Assembly: GCA_027475525.1 (NCBI GenBank)
Contig: JAMWFC010000132.1
Coordinates: 729,074 to 793,073, forward strand
DNA: 64,000 bases
DNA from: Macrolepiota albuminosa
Lineage: Eukaryota; Basidiomycota; Agaricomycetes; Agaricales; Agaricaceae
Direction of reading: 5' to 3'
Shown: piece by piece, positions 45,697 to 57,663 of the stretch
Numbering within the stretch: position 1 is the stretch's first letter
Layout: each line of letters begins with the position of its first letter
The notes under the pieces: model-generated
Database searches by the model: none
What the model saw: only the letters and a program-made list of their open reading frames with translations
Told to the model about the DNA's origin: nothing
Made by a program: the position numbers and the translations under genes

Positions 45697-48600
45697 TCAC
45701 TCCGTCCTGATGTATACAGCCAACGTGGCTGTCCTGGAATTGCACTTTGACATATCGATCGAGCTAGTAGATTCACTTTCCCTTATCATTTTATGTCCAG
45801 TTGTCAATCCGTCGTGATACCAAGATTCGTTGGATGCAGATACGTAGCGGCTTGAAAAATGAGAGTTGCCAAAATATATAACTCCTTTTAGTATGTACTT
45901 ACTCACACTCGCAGAATCAACCGTCGTGATTTCAAGCCTCTTATCCACATTAACTGATACGCTTGATATATCGAAATAGACAATCGGAGGAGCCATCAAA
46001 AACTGAGAAACCTTGATTAGTCGTCTCGCACACGAATCACACCTTGTGCTTGTATAGCACCAAAAATCATCAACATGCTCACGAATGGATGGTCTTCCTG
46101 GCGTCAGTATGATCATTACTGATTTTGATTTAACTCTCCGACGGGCCGTGGCATGGTGAGCTGGACAGACCATAAACGAATCAAGCACATCTGACGCGTT
46201 GACAGATAGTTCGTTAATCAAAGAGTGTACAGATGTGCTGGACAGACCATAAACGAATCAAGCACATCTGACGCGTTGACAGATAGTTCGTTAATCAAAG
46301 AGTGTACAGATGTATTCACCAAATGGGAACTCTCTGTGATTCCTCTGAGACAGCTTGGTCCGAAGCCATTCCCTGGTCTCCTCGAGGGCCTCATGATCTC
46401 CCGGCGCGATACTATGGAAATCTTTCACTAGATGTTCCGAAGCCATTCCCTGGTCTCCTCGAGGGCCTCATGATCTCCCGCGCGATACTATGGAAATCTT
46501 TCACTAGATGTTTGTTTAGACGTGGGCTCGATGTACTAAGCTTTCGAGACCATTCTAGAGGGTCTTCTCGCCATAAGTTGTATATAATAGACAATACGGA
46601 ATCGTATGCGCAACTGTTCAGCTTCCATGAACAGGCAAAGGGGGGACAAGTACCTTGCAAAATAGACAGACTATCTGCGTGACTCAACCGTCGGCGTTTG
46701 CTTGGACCATGCTCAATATCTTCCTGTATCTTCCGTTTTCCTGTGCTACATGGATCCTTATATACCTTGGCCCCTCTGGCAGGAACGAAAGTGTTTTTGG
46801 GCAATGGTCTTTCTTGCAGTGGCCTTTCTCTTGATATTATATGCCAATTTATGTCTATGTACCCTGAATCATCAAATTGATCGTTTTTACTCCATCTCAG
46901 GGACGGATGCAAATGAGGAGGAAAGTAGGTGTCGCTTTTGCATCGTCTAAATGATGCTATCAAATCGGACCGTCTTGGAGCGTCATGGAAACCCTTTGGC
47001 AGCTTCCCTACATACCTCAGCCTTGTTATCTCATCCAGCAACTCCAAATCCCGGAACTCCTGGCGTAGTGCGCCAGTTGCTTTTCCTTGAATGACGGTTC
47101 TGTCAAATCCGCGTATTATAATAGTTCCGGCTGCAGTAGCGCTTCGGGACAGTGCTGTATAGTAAGCCTGATGGGATTGACATTTGAACAAGTCAACAGG
47201 ATTGAAAGGCCTAGTCTTCCCTTGGCTAGCGTAATCGGTTATAGCATAGTTGACGAGTATTTCGACTTGTGATCGCGAAATTGTAATCTTTTGATCGTTA
47301 GGTAGACTGCATTCAGTCGAAACTGTGCTTCTAGTTATTGGTACTACGTCTTCAGAAAGACCTTCTATCTGTACGTGGTGCGGTGGATTCTTCAGTTTTA
47401 CAAACAGCGTGTCTATCATACGTTGACCAACAGAACCCGTACACGACTTCCATCCATATACGTAACCTTCTTGACCATTTGTGATACAGAGCTCTGTGGC
47501 AATGTTAGTCTTGATGATAATAGGTAAGCCGACGCATAGCGACAGTTTGCCTGCAACTTGACCAGATGTGGATGAAGGAGGCTGCTCCCATAAAATATTC
47601 TGAATAGAGGAGTGTAGAGGAACTCTGTTTCTACCTGATGCTCCTCGACCTTTACCTTTGCATGTGCTCTCGTCACCCTTGTCAAGTACAGTATCTTCGC
47701 TAAAGAAATCTGTCAGCTCGAGCCCACTCTCCAGGGCAAATCTACTACTTCCAACCACATTGACAGCATCTTTATCTATGTTGTGTGCTGTTATGATAGA
47801 CACATTACGGAAGTCATCATTGAGAAGCGAGGAGTCTGAAAGATTGGAGACTCGCCGAGACTCCAGGAACTGGATATCGTCTTTGGTGCATGCTCGATAC
47901 CTCATGTTAGCGAGGGCCGTTCTAAAGGATTTGTCGTCTGGACTTTGCATTGTCTGTCTCATATTCTGTCTCAATATGACTACTGCAGTAACCTGGTGCC
48001 AAACTGCTTTACCCAATGCAGCCTTTTGTTCGTTCAGATCGATAGATCGCATACCCACACTGCGACTGTACAGCGCTGCATTCTCACGGCCAGTTACTGG
48101 CGGCAGCTGGGCAAAATCGCCAGCAAACACCATGTTCATACCGCCAAAAGGGAGGTGCGACAGACCTGTAATCTGAGTAAGGCGCGCTGATATCTTGTAC
48201 ATATCCCTGCAAGACAACATGGATACTTCGTCGAAAAATACATATTGCACCCCGATAAGGCGTGACTTTACTTGAGCCAGTTGTGCCGGAGAGTCACGTA
48301 CCATATCATTAATTCCAAACAGATAATGGTAAGTCGATCCACCTAACAGTGATGCTGCAGTGCCGGTAGGAGCAACCACTGCAAACCTATGAGATTCTCC
48401 ACGGGCTGCAAAGTATTGGGACAGCGCTTTAAGCACCTGTGTTTTCCCGGTGCCCCCCATACCCCCCATATACATTCTCAACTGTTCGGGGTTAGAAGTG
48501 GCAGCGTGGTTAGCCACTATTCTAAATGCTCTGGTTTGTTCCTCATTGAGATTGAAACTGGTAGTAATTTCGGATATGGTGGGTTCCCATTTGATATTTA

Positions 48601-51600
48601 AATGTTTTTTCTCTAGGAAACTACGATCACATACTTCCACAATGCCCGGCTTGTTTTGTTCATCTGATCTTCCAACGCGCTGTTCACGAACAGACAACAT
48701 GTCTTTTTGCCTATCTTTTAATATGGACGCACGAGTTTCACTGACCTTATGTCTCCAGTAAGTACCGGGCATGTCTGACACCGAAGGTGAATGCTTCGTT
48801 GTATCAGGGGAGGTTTGGGCCATTACAGGCTTATCCCAATTCAGGTTCGTCATGGTGGAAGTCATAATAGCCATGTCTCTCCGACGTTTTAATTCGGTTT
48901 TGCCAATCTCATTACTACAGTCAAGGTCTATCCCGTAGTCCTCAGGTTGTCCGTTATCTTCGTCGTCCACATAATCCTTTTGTTCGATATCTCTGATATT
49001 GGAAACTGAATTGTCCATTCCCGGGAATGCCATACCGCCTCGCTTCAGTTGTGCATAGAAGTCGTCACGGGCATCCATACACTCATACTTAATATTCATA
49101 TTAGCCATAAGACACAATTGCCTCTCGGTAAAATGGTGGTTGTCGAATGCTGCGCTCCATAAATCATACTTGTTTTTTAAATCAGCACCTGAACGCCAAG
49201 GCTTGAATAAGGTAAGCATTGTGACGCAGTATTCGTCTCTATCCCCTTTATCACGCCTTGGAAGAGTAGGACCTATGAAATTGGGCACGCGCTTCTGCCC
49301 TGGCGGATACACAAGGGTAGCATGAGAGTCCGACAAGGGATGATCGTCTGTAAAGTTGACGGTCAGTGTGTTGGCCGTTTTAGACTTGGAACTTTTGTTC
49401 CCTCTACGAGTTGATTTTACTCGTTCGCATCTAGAAGCCCATTCGTACAATGTCATGTTGCGCAATTCTATGCCACGGTATATGTAGTCAAACACAGGAG
49501 ATAGTCCCACTACTCGGCCTTTCTTTCTGATGATCGCTATTTTGTCAGACCCGTATGAACTGTCAGTTGGCTGATCTTCGGGCCAAGCACGTTTGACCTC
49601 GCGGACGAAGCTGGGCCAATGAAGATTGGTGAATTTATGGTCGGTGTAATGATCGGGGTTACCAAGAAGGTACATACATATCATCGGGGAACCCATTTCT
49701 GACTTTGCACTCATTACATTGGCCATTTTTGTCATGAGAGACCTTGCTTTTTCTTGCTGTGGGAGAGGTCCGTTAACAATATCTTGGTATTTTGTGAGCA
49801 CTGTGCCAACGGCCTCAAATGCTGTGTACGTTTTAAGCGATGATTTAGTTATATATTTAGTGACATATAAAAGGACACCCCTGACCGCCGTTCCCGAACG
49901 AAGACTAGTTACATCAGTGTTGCATCTAAACAAATAACTCAAAGATGCGGTGAATGTATTCAGCCATGGTTCCGCTTTACGCATATTGAGCGCACCTGTT
50001 AGAGGGTCGACTTCAGTCTGTTGGAAGAGTTCTTTGGGAAACCGAGCCTTACATCTGCCCCATTTGTTGTCTAGACATCCTTTATTCTCTTTGCCTAATT
50101 TTTTACTTCCGTCCTTCTTATATGATGTATGGCAGGTATGCACATTTGACCTAAATACAATGTCATCTACAGTGTTACGGAATTGAGTCCACCAATTAGA
50201 TGTCTCCTCACATCCGACACACTCCTGGGGCAGTGCCTGAGGGTCAGATTGACCAGCATCGGGTATACTGTCCGTAGAAGCATCACGGGCTGTTGGTACT
50301 GGGAGTCTGTTGATTGAAGTTTCTTGTTTACTCCGACACAAATGATCGGGAGGAGGGGGCTGGGGCATCGTCCGTGTGGGATCAATATATTCTGGCATCT
50401 TCTTGGATTTTTCAATGTTATCTATTACTTGGTCCATCGTCCCTGTAAGGAAGTCGCCGGTGAAGGCAGATTCCAGATATTCTACTAGGGCCCTCTGAAA
50501 GTCAGATGAGGGGTCCATGATTTTCCGACGAGCTTCCTCAGGTGATAGACTTCCACGAAGCCAAAGAAGCATATGCAGATGCAAGGTAAGTCTACCTTGC
50601 TGCTCGACTGTCCCGTAGTATGCAGACGTGTGACCATACAAGCCTTCGTGCTCAGTATCAACACCCAATACGTGCTTTATGAAAGCAGACACCATAAAAT
50701 GAAAAAATCTGGCCCCTGCAACAGGATTACGTGCAATAAGTCGATATGCAGTGTCAGAAGGTAATAATACATCAGGTTCAAACTTTATATTATCACCGGC
50801 ATAGTACAAACATATAGGGTGTCTGATATCCACAGGCGACAACGTTATAAACCAAGAAGGTGCGCCTTTGTCAATCACTAATGACCATATCTCGTTCCTC
50901 ATATGCTTTTTTGTTATTGGAGATCCGTCGATCCGGCCCGACACAGCATCAACGTCTTCAATAACTTTGAAACATTTCTGTTCCTCCTGGTTTGTGGGCT
51001 TGATAATCTCGCCTTTGGCCATACGATCAGCCATACTTTTGAGTAATTCCACGTCGAGACTTGCTATGCGTTCAGCAATATGAGCAAAGTCGTTTCTTTC
51101 AATCGCCAGAAAGCCCCCTGTAGTTGCGGCTCTGATCTGCTCATGACTGAATGCCGCAAAGGGAAAGCCAGTATCTCTCTGGAACCGCTTATCGTGATAC
51201 ATGAGCAGATTGCCTTTGTGAACCTTAACAGAGACACAGCCTTTTACACAGCCTGGACCCCCAAAGCCATACGGAAACAACCAGGGAAACATTTGGGGAT
51301 AAACAGTTGCGTCCTTCATCCAATTAACCGGACGGGATGAATGTCCAACCAGCAGTGCTTTGCCATTGGAGTGCCAGTGCTTCAAAGCAATGCCTTTAAG
51401 CTCATCTTTTGTTTTTGCTGATAGGCTCTCCCCCGTCAGTCCATGCACGACAAAAGGACAATCACCGGCTGATACCCCATTGTCTCCATCAACCTTGTAA
51501 ACAGCAGGGTCAACTGTTCTGTTTTCCTCCAGAGACTCTTTGTAAACGACCTTTACAGGTGGTGTATCTTCTGGATAGTCGTCAAGATTGCTATCGCATA

Positions 51601-53254
51601 TTTCAATGTCCGTATAAGCAGAGTGATTAAGCTTGAGCCATTCCAATGCCTGCTTCACAGCGTTTCGGCGGACAAGCAAAGGCAATCGTTTGAGATCTTC
51701 CCCAGTAGGCTGACAAGGCCCTGTAAATAGAATAGCTAAAACATCATCCATGTCAGCCCTCGGAGGAGGCAGTACATGGTAAACCTTTTCAACGGGAGAT
51801 TCAAAAGCGATCAAATGTGCGTTCATTTTGCTGAGACCCGAGGACGACACATGTGTGAAACAGAGAGACCTGCGTACTTTGGCGACAAGGAGCTGTTCAA
51901 CCCAATTTAAACGGGATAAAACAACTGGAACAGCACCAATCCAAAAACCGTTTGCAAGTGCATACTTAGGAACTTTGCCCTTCAACAATGGGATCCTGCA
52001 CTCTGAACAGACAGAATTGCATCTATGATCCAACACCGGGCCTTTTATTTCTCTCACAGATTCCGTTCCTGAACGCCTCTCCACTCTGGTAACTCCTTTG
52101 GCGGATAACACACCGAGAAACCCTTTCATACTTTTTAGAGTATGCATATCCTTAACTGGGCGCAGCAAACCACAAACAGCGCAACCACTCTCTTCTAATT
52201 GCGCTGGACCTGTTTCGTTGCAAAAGTCGCGTATGATTTGAGTAGTTAGGCTTGGTGTAAGAGGCGCAGGAGGAAATTCGGGCTTGTCAGGGCCCCGAAC
52301 ATCTGCCTCAAGAACAACTTCATACTTTTGATTACGCACTACAGAGCGTCTCAGCGTGTTTCTTGCTTGTGAACTGAGTTCAGCCGTCAATACAGTAGAC
52401 CAACTAACGCATTTCGAGCAACTGTGAGAATTAAATAAATCACTTGGATGTGACGCTCTAAAACGCTTAGGCAGCACAATCCCATGTATACGCGCTACGG
52501 ATCGTAGCTGCTTCAATGTGAGATGTTGTGAAAGGGTAGACAAAGGCAGCCTAGCATGCACGTATCCTGCAGCAATCGGGTACGACAGCAAACCTACATC
52601 ATCTGCATGATTGATGAATTTGAATACGTGTCGCGGGTTGTGTTTGCCCTGACTCGCGTCGATGTACGTATCTACTTGTGCAAAGGAGAACGCATAGGTT
52701 TTACCACCGCCTATAGGTCGCCTGAGGACACGTTTAGGTTTACGAAGCGATCTTTGACGTCCGAGGGACTTGCGCGCGGACAATCGACCACTCCTACGGG
52801 AAGCTCTAGACGCAGATAGATGCGAATACCCTGATATTCTAAGTCCAGGTACCACAAACGATTTTACTGCAGAAAGGGTTGAGCTAATAACGATGTGTTG
52901 GTCCAAACAAGGCCACGTATCAGGCAAACGGTATCCACGCAGTAAGGTTTCGACAGCAAACGTAACATTACATACATTGTTCCTCATCATGCGGTTACAC
53001 AATATAGGACCTAGGTGGCATCGGCGCAGGCACGCTAGAAAATCGTGACGGGACATGAGGGATCGCATCACAAAAAGTCGCGTTATCCTGCATCGTTTGA
53101 ACGTCGCCGGAACAGTCGAAAATCTACAATAATATAACCAGGGCATATAGAACCAAAAAAAAACATAGTATCGAAAAAGGAAAATACCCAATGCGTGTGT
53201 GTCCTGTTGCCCATGGAGTCTTGAATTGCAAGGTATGTGCACTGATTTGTGCAC
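45697..53254 (-). CDS. Helitron RepHel protein with C-terminal cysteine peptidase-like domain
   Basis: About 2470 codons once the duplications are collapsed. The first ATG is at 53254, but MRSLMSRHDFL (about 53070) is a likelier start. In order: a cysteine-rich N-terminal region; a Helitron N-terminal domain (VYPQMFPWLFPYGFGG, about 51290); the HUH endonuclease motif (GRLTLHLHMLLWLRG, about 50560); the two-tyrosine motif (LLYVTKYITKS, about 49860); then Pif1-type helicase with Walker A GGMGGTGKT (about 48455), Walker B VFFDEVSML (about 48225) and DFAQLPPV (about 48110). The C-terminal domain has NSCAYDSVLSIIYNLW (about 46610), SHFSSRY (about 45850) and WYHDG (about 45815), a plausible Cys-His-Asp peptidase triad. 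The frame is broken only at the duplications 46160-46313 and 46359-46512. Collapsing them joins the main frame to the C-terminal part (46221-45697), allowing a one-base and a two-base mismatch at the overlap edges. Confidence 0.9.
46160..46313 (+). repeat. 77-base tandem duplication 12
   Basis: Offset exactly 77 (GCTGGACAGACCATAAACG at 46160 and 46237), in the Helitron peptidase region. Confidence 0.95.
46359..46512 (+). repeat. 77-base tandem duplication 13 (one-base mismatch)
   Basis: Offset 77 (TCCGAAGCCATTCCCTGG at 46359 and 46436). The second copy lacks one G (CCCGCGCG versus CCCGGCGCG). The first copy gives the sensible Helitron frame. Confidence 0.9.
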
Positions 53255-53648
53255 ATATCAAACCGTACAGTAGTATGGCATTCTGTATAGGTACGATAGC
53301 ATCGTTCAGTATCACGGATCGAGCATCGCTCAGTATCATAGATCGAGCATTGCTCGGCGTTCGACAGAACACATAGGTATCGAGAGCGCGCGGGTTGAAT
53401 TACTGTAGGCTCCCTGTCGACCGTACATGAGATATGTCGCACCAAATTAGATACGTGCATACCTTGTGAACGATGCATATTTAAAAACAACGAGCAATAT
53501 ATGGACTGATAGCCAGGCACCGTACACAGACAATCTCATCGTTGAAATCAATTCACGAGTACAAAACAGGTTACATATGAAGCAACCATCACTATAGTCA
53601 CCTGATCTAATATTACATCACAACTCGAAACCATCGATGGAGCGATAG
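53255..53648. other. Helitron 5' region, non-coding
   Basis: Upstream of the RepHel gene. Short repeats of GATCGAGCAT(C/T)GCTC at about 53326-53358. No separate gene is supported. Confidence 0.4.
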
Positions 53649-53996
53649 CTTACATAAACCATGTCCAGAGTAGCAGCTTATATAAACCATTGTTGGGGCG
53701 ACAGCTTACATAAACCACTGCTGGAGCGACGGCTTACATAAACCACCGCGAGAGCCATAGCTTACATAAACCATTGCTGGAGCGATGGCTTATATAAACC
53801 ACTGCTAGAGCAACAGCTTACATAAACCACCGCTAGAGCAATAGCTTACATAAACCATTGCTGGAGCGACGGCTTACATAAACCACCGCTAGAGCAACAG
53901 CTTACATAAACCACCGCTGGAGCAACAGCTTGCATAAGCCACTGCTAGAGCGACAGCTTACATAAACCACTACTAGAGCGACAGCTTACATAAACA
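53649..53996 (+). repeat. 28-bp satellite array, about 12 copies
   Basis: The unit begins GCTTACATAAACCACTGCTG and continues GAGCGACG. Twelve tandem units vary at a few positions and keep an exact 28-base period. The array is related to those at 45540-45690 (inverted) and 59147-59225 (same orientation). Confidence 0.9.
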
Positions 53997-54310
53997 AGCA
54001 TTAACACAGTAACCGAAGGTAACGCGACGAAAGATTCAAAGCACGTTGGAAGTACAATTAAATCCAGTGGGGTAACAAACCATTTATACATAGATTTGCC
54101 GAAGAAAAGATTATTCACTCAGTGAACAAACGGTCAAACAAACAACGGCTCAACAAAAAGTCTGTCTATATCGAGACTATCAAAACAACGCAACACAAAA
54201 ACGACTGCTAAAAGTAACAAGTAACGTCCGATGGCTAGATGGCTAAGGTCACAACTGATGTCACAATCCGCCCGTCTGCACTGTGCCTCCCAGGCGGAAG
54301 GTCGCCGAAT

Positions 54311-54315
<5 letters not shown>

Positions 54316-54343
<28 letters not shown>

Positions 54344-54350
54344 GGCACAG
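54316..54350 (+). repeat. Poly-T tract (about 33 T)
   Basis: A homopolymer just beyond the 3' end of the minus-strand gene at 54388. On the gene's strand it is a poly-A run, so it could be a retrocopy tail or simple repeat. Its true length is uncertain in an assembly. Confidence 0.7.
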
Positions 54351-54387
54351 TCGACCAACAAGGACAAAGGAGCGGCGAAAGCAGGAA

Positions 54388-56916
54388 CTACTTACGCCCC
54401 TTGGACTTGGCCTTCCCCTTAGTGGCACCGGCGCGGTCCACCACAAGAGCAGGTTCAACAAGACGCATCACGTAAGTAGGGTCGTGCAACACAATGACAA
54501 ACAGCAAGTTCAAGGTGAGATACCTGAAAAACGTGAGAACATATTCAAACACAACGAACACCAACGTACTTGTGACCACCGGACTCATACCAGTTGGCAC
54601 TAAAACCAACACTGACGACAGAACTTTCCGGAACCTCAACATTGTTGTTTTCGTATGGACGCCAAGAAGGAAGAGAATCAAAGTCACTGGGCGTAAAACG
54701 GAACGGTTGACCGGTTTCTACCCTGCCGTCATACACAGGTACTGAGAAAATGTTAGAACACCATCTGGAAACGAGCATAACAAGAACCTTTTTGATCAAA
54801 CTCAACGACCGGCTTATACAGATCGGCAACCCCAGCCGATTTGAACACAGGAGCATCCATCTCGGTAAACATTGAGTTACTCTTTATACCGGAGGGCCTC
54901 TTGGACTTAGGGGTCGCGTACCCACCGTCTGAAGTCACATCAAATGCAGAACCAACAAAAACAACGAATCACGACTCACCAACATTGTATGTAGGGGTTT
55001 TACCCTCACCTCTAGTAACAAATGCCACACCATTACCAGAAATAGTACCTCGAACACCGTCCGGGAGGTTGAAAACACAACCCAAAACAGCAAACTGGCG
55101 AAGAGACTCTTGATGGAATTCAACAATCTCGATACGATGCTGACCATACTTGTCAGACGGACTCCCAACAAGAACAGAACTGTCAAATAAATGCGAGGCA
55201 GTTACCACTCCAGAGGTAATACAGACACAGAAGGGACCCGTCAAATCCCGAAGAGCCAATCGCTGCTTCGGGGCATTGAGTTGGACAGGGTCAGTCCTGG
55301 CCAAGTTAACGTAGAAGGCGTGACGATTGAATAAAAGAGAAGACGACAACGAACTGTTGAAAAAGTCATACATAAGAACAGAAAAAAATACAAAACAAGA
55401 AGCAAAACGCACGTCCAATTGTCTTCATTCATATGCTCAGCAACAACACCAATGCGCGCGTAACGGATTTTACCGTCACTGTTCATTTTGTCATATCCAA
55501 AAGGCTGGATTATGAGTTGTTTCCTGACGACAAGTTGAGTAAATGCAAGCAAAATAGTAGACGTTGGTCCGCACTTAAGGAACGGCAGTCCTTGATAAGT
55601 CGACACCATAAACTTTTCTTGGATAGAAGGCTGCATGACCGCATCCACTGCAAGCTCTTCCGCAGGATCGAGACAAGGATCAATGCTGCAGCAAGACATC
55701 AACAAATGAGGTACAGAGACGAAGGGAAGAAAATAAAATAAAATAAACATACGGTTCAACAGCATCTGAGCGGACAATCGAAAGCGGAGCAGCCAAAGCA
55801 GACGAAACGGGGACGGGAGGCACGGGAGACTCGCCATCTTCCGACAATCCATAATCGGGAGCAGAACTATCATCGACAATAAAGTCCGATAGCGTGTCAC
55901 TATTATTGTCCGCAACATCCCAATCGTCGATGTTATCATCGCCCGCCGTGACAACAAGAGGCTTCTTAACAAGCGGTCTAGGTACGGGCCGCTTAGCAAT
56001 CCTATACCAAAGCAAAAAGAACAAAATGAGCACAAGCAAATAACAGAAGAAACAATCCACACTGACACAACAGGCAAGTCATCATCGTCATCGTCAGACA
56101 AGTCAACAAGTTTTTTGGGTGCAAATTCGTCATCCAAATTCGGACTAGCGGCCTTGGCCGCAGCTCCGGCACGCGACCTTTTAGGGCTTGACTGGCTCGC
56201 AAACAAAGCCTTCTCCGTCATGGTACGGGAGCGCCTTGAGAGTGCAAAACATAAGGCAAACCGCGCATGAACGCGAACAAATCAGAAATCACGTACACAG
56301 CACGACCACTTGACAAGGTCGCATCTTCAGCAGTCAATCCAGCCATAGCCCGACTACATAGCAGCAGTCAAGCAAAGTAACAAGGAAAACGGAGATACAA
56401 ACATGACAGGTGTATCAACGGACGGAATAGACACAGCCCTCTTTTTCTTGGGCGACGGCGTGGCAGGAACACTAACAGAACTGACACCAAGACATTAAGT
56501 AAAACGATAGTCACAAATACAACAAGTAACACACGAACCCATCATGCGAAGCAGAAACCTTTCGCTTAGACGGCGACCCGCCGTCAATAGACCTAAATAA
56601 CATTAGCATTACAGATTACAACACGAAAAGAGTACTCACCCAGCAGATGGTTCGCCTGTTTCAGATCCAGAAGCTGTCGCCGCAGAAACGCTATCAAATA
56701 TGCTACAATAAGCAAATTAGCAAGACCAACCGGAACTGAAAGAGCCGTACACACGCTTGCAACCTATCCGCACTCCTGCACCGAGGACAACAAGTTTTTT
56801 TCTTTAAAAAAAAAAAAAAAAAATCAAAGACACCAATATAAAACACACATGGTCTTGAGTTGGTCAACAAGTGTCTGAGCCTTATTCTCTTCAGACTTTA
56901 TCTTGCGAGGGGGCAT
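54388..56916 (-). CDS. Unknown multi-exon gene, left member of a divergent pair
   Basis: The start ATG is at 56916 (MPPRKIKSEENKAQTLVDQL) and the end is TAG at 54388 after a Lys-rich tail (GATKGKAKSKGRK). About ten short introns are implied by frame changes with GT...AG ends; the last runs about 54570-54525 (GTACGT to TTTCAG). The N-terminal half is low-complexity and acidic, with Lys/Arg patches (SPKRSRAGAAAKA, then LVDLSDDDDDDLP, FIVDDSSAPDYG). The central part is globular (FMVSTYQGLPFLKCGPTS, KIRYARIGVVAEHMNEDNW). The C-terminal part (YVNLARTDPVQLN, RRIEIVEFH-like, RFTPSDFDSLPSWRPYENN) is of unknown fold. It is divergently paired with the gene at 57664 across 748 bases. Family not recognised. 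Exon borders are partly inferred. Confidence 0.6.
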
Positions 56917-57663
56917 GGGTTCGTATAGTGACACAAAACACACAGAGAAAAAAGAGGAGGCGGAGAGGGGATTATCAAGGAGAGTGGACAAAGGACACTT
57001 ATATAGAGCAGCAAGCTGCACGTCGCATCAAGGAGGGAAAGACAGTATAACGTAAAGAACGGTGTATCCCTTTCTTCGAACAAAATAAAATTAAGTAGAA
57101 TGAAAATTTCAGTAAGACAAGATTCACAGAAGGCACAGCGGGACCTTTTAGATAGAACACAAGCATTGCAGATCCACAACTCGTAACGTTGTACCTTAAT
57201 AGCCGTAACCTCAGAAGGGCAACACACTAGAGATTCACCAATGAGAGGACAAAGAAAGAGAGACAGAGGAACATCATAAGGTCTGTCCCTGAACAGTTGA
57301 GGATGATAAAACGAAGCCAGAAACGAAGCCAGAAATTAATGTACCACTGGAGACAGACTACGGGAAGCGTCACGATGACAGGCACAGAAGGTACCAAACA
57401 ACCGAAGTGCATATACCAAAAAAGACGAAGCCGATAGGAAGGAAACGAGTTGGGTATGGGATAGGTAAACCAAGATACGTCACGTCATACACAGGAAAAC
57501 AGTCGAGGCACTCACTGATCACTTCCTGATACTATAAAGAATACACAGATAGCACAACAGACTAGAAGGATATCAAGACACAGCAGCAATACAATGTACG
57601 TCTAGCCACTGTCCGACAGGTGTATTATACTGACAGAGCCACAGTAGATATATCATAACAAAA

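Larger units (their letters stand above)
45690..53260 (-). mobile_element. Autonomous Helitron (termini not resolved)
   Basis: Defined by the RepHel gene. Helitrons insert between A and T without target duplication and end in CTRR after a hairpin. I could not fix either end. The 28-bp satellite arrays, inverted relative to each other at 45540-45690 and 53649-53996, may mark sub-terminal regions. If the array at 59147-59225 belongs too, the element would extend to about 59.3 kb and carry the two genes at 54.4-58.8 kb. Confidence 0.7.

Noticed and set aside
53649..53996. 28-bp repeats resembling CRISPR repeats
   Set aside because: Units are directly contiguous without spacers, and the genome is eukaryotic.
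54222..54310. Possible tRNA followed by a pol III T-run
   Set aside because: No convincing cloverleaf, A-box or B-box was found on either strand.
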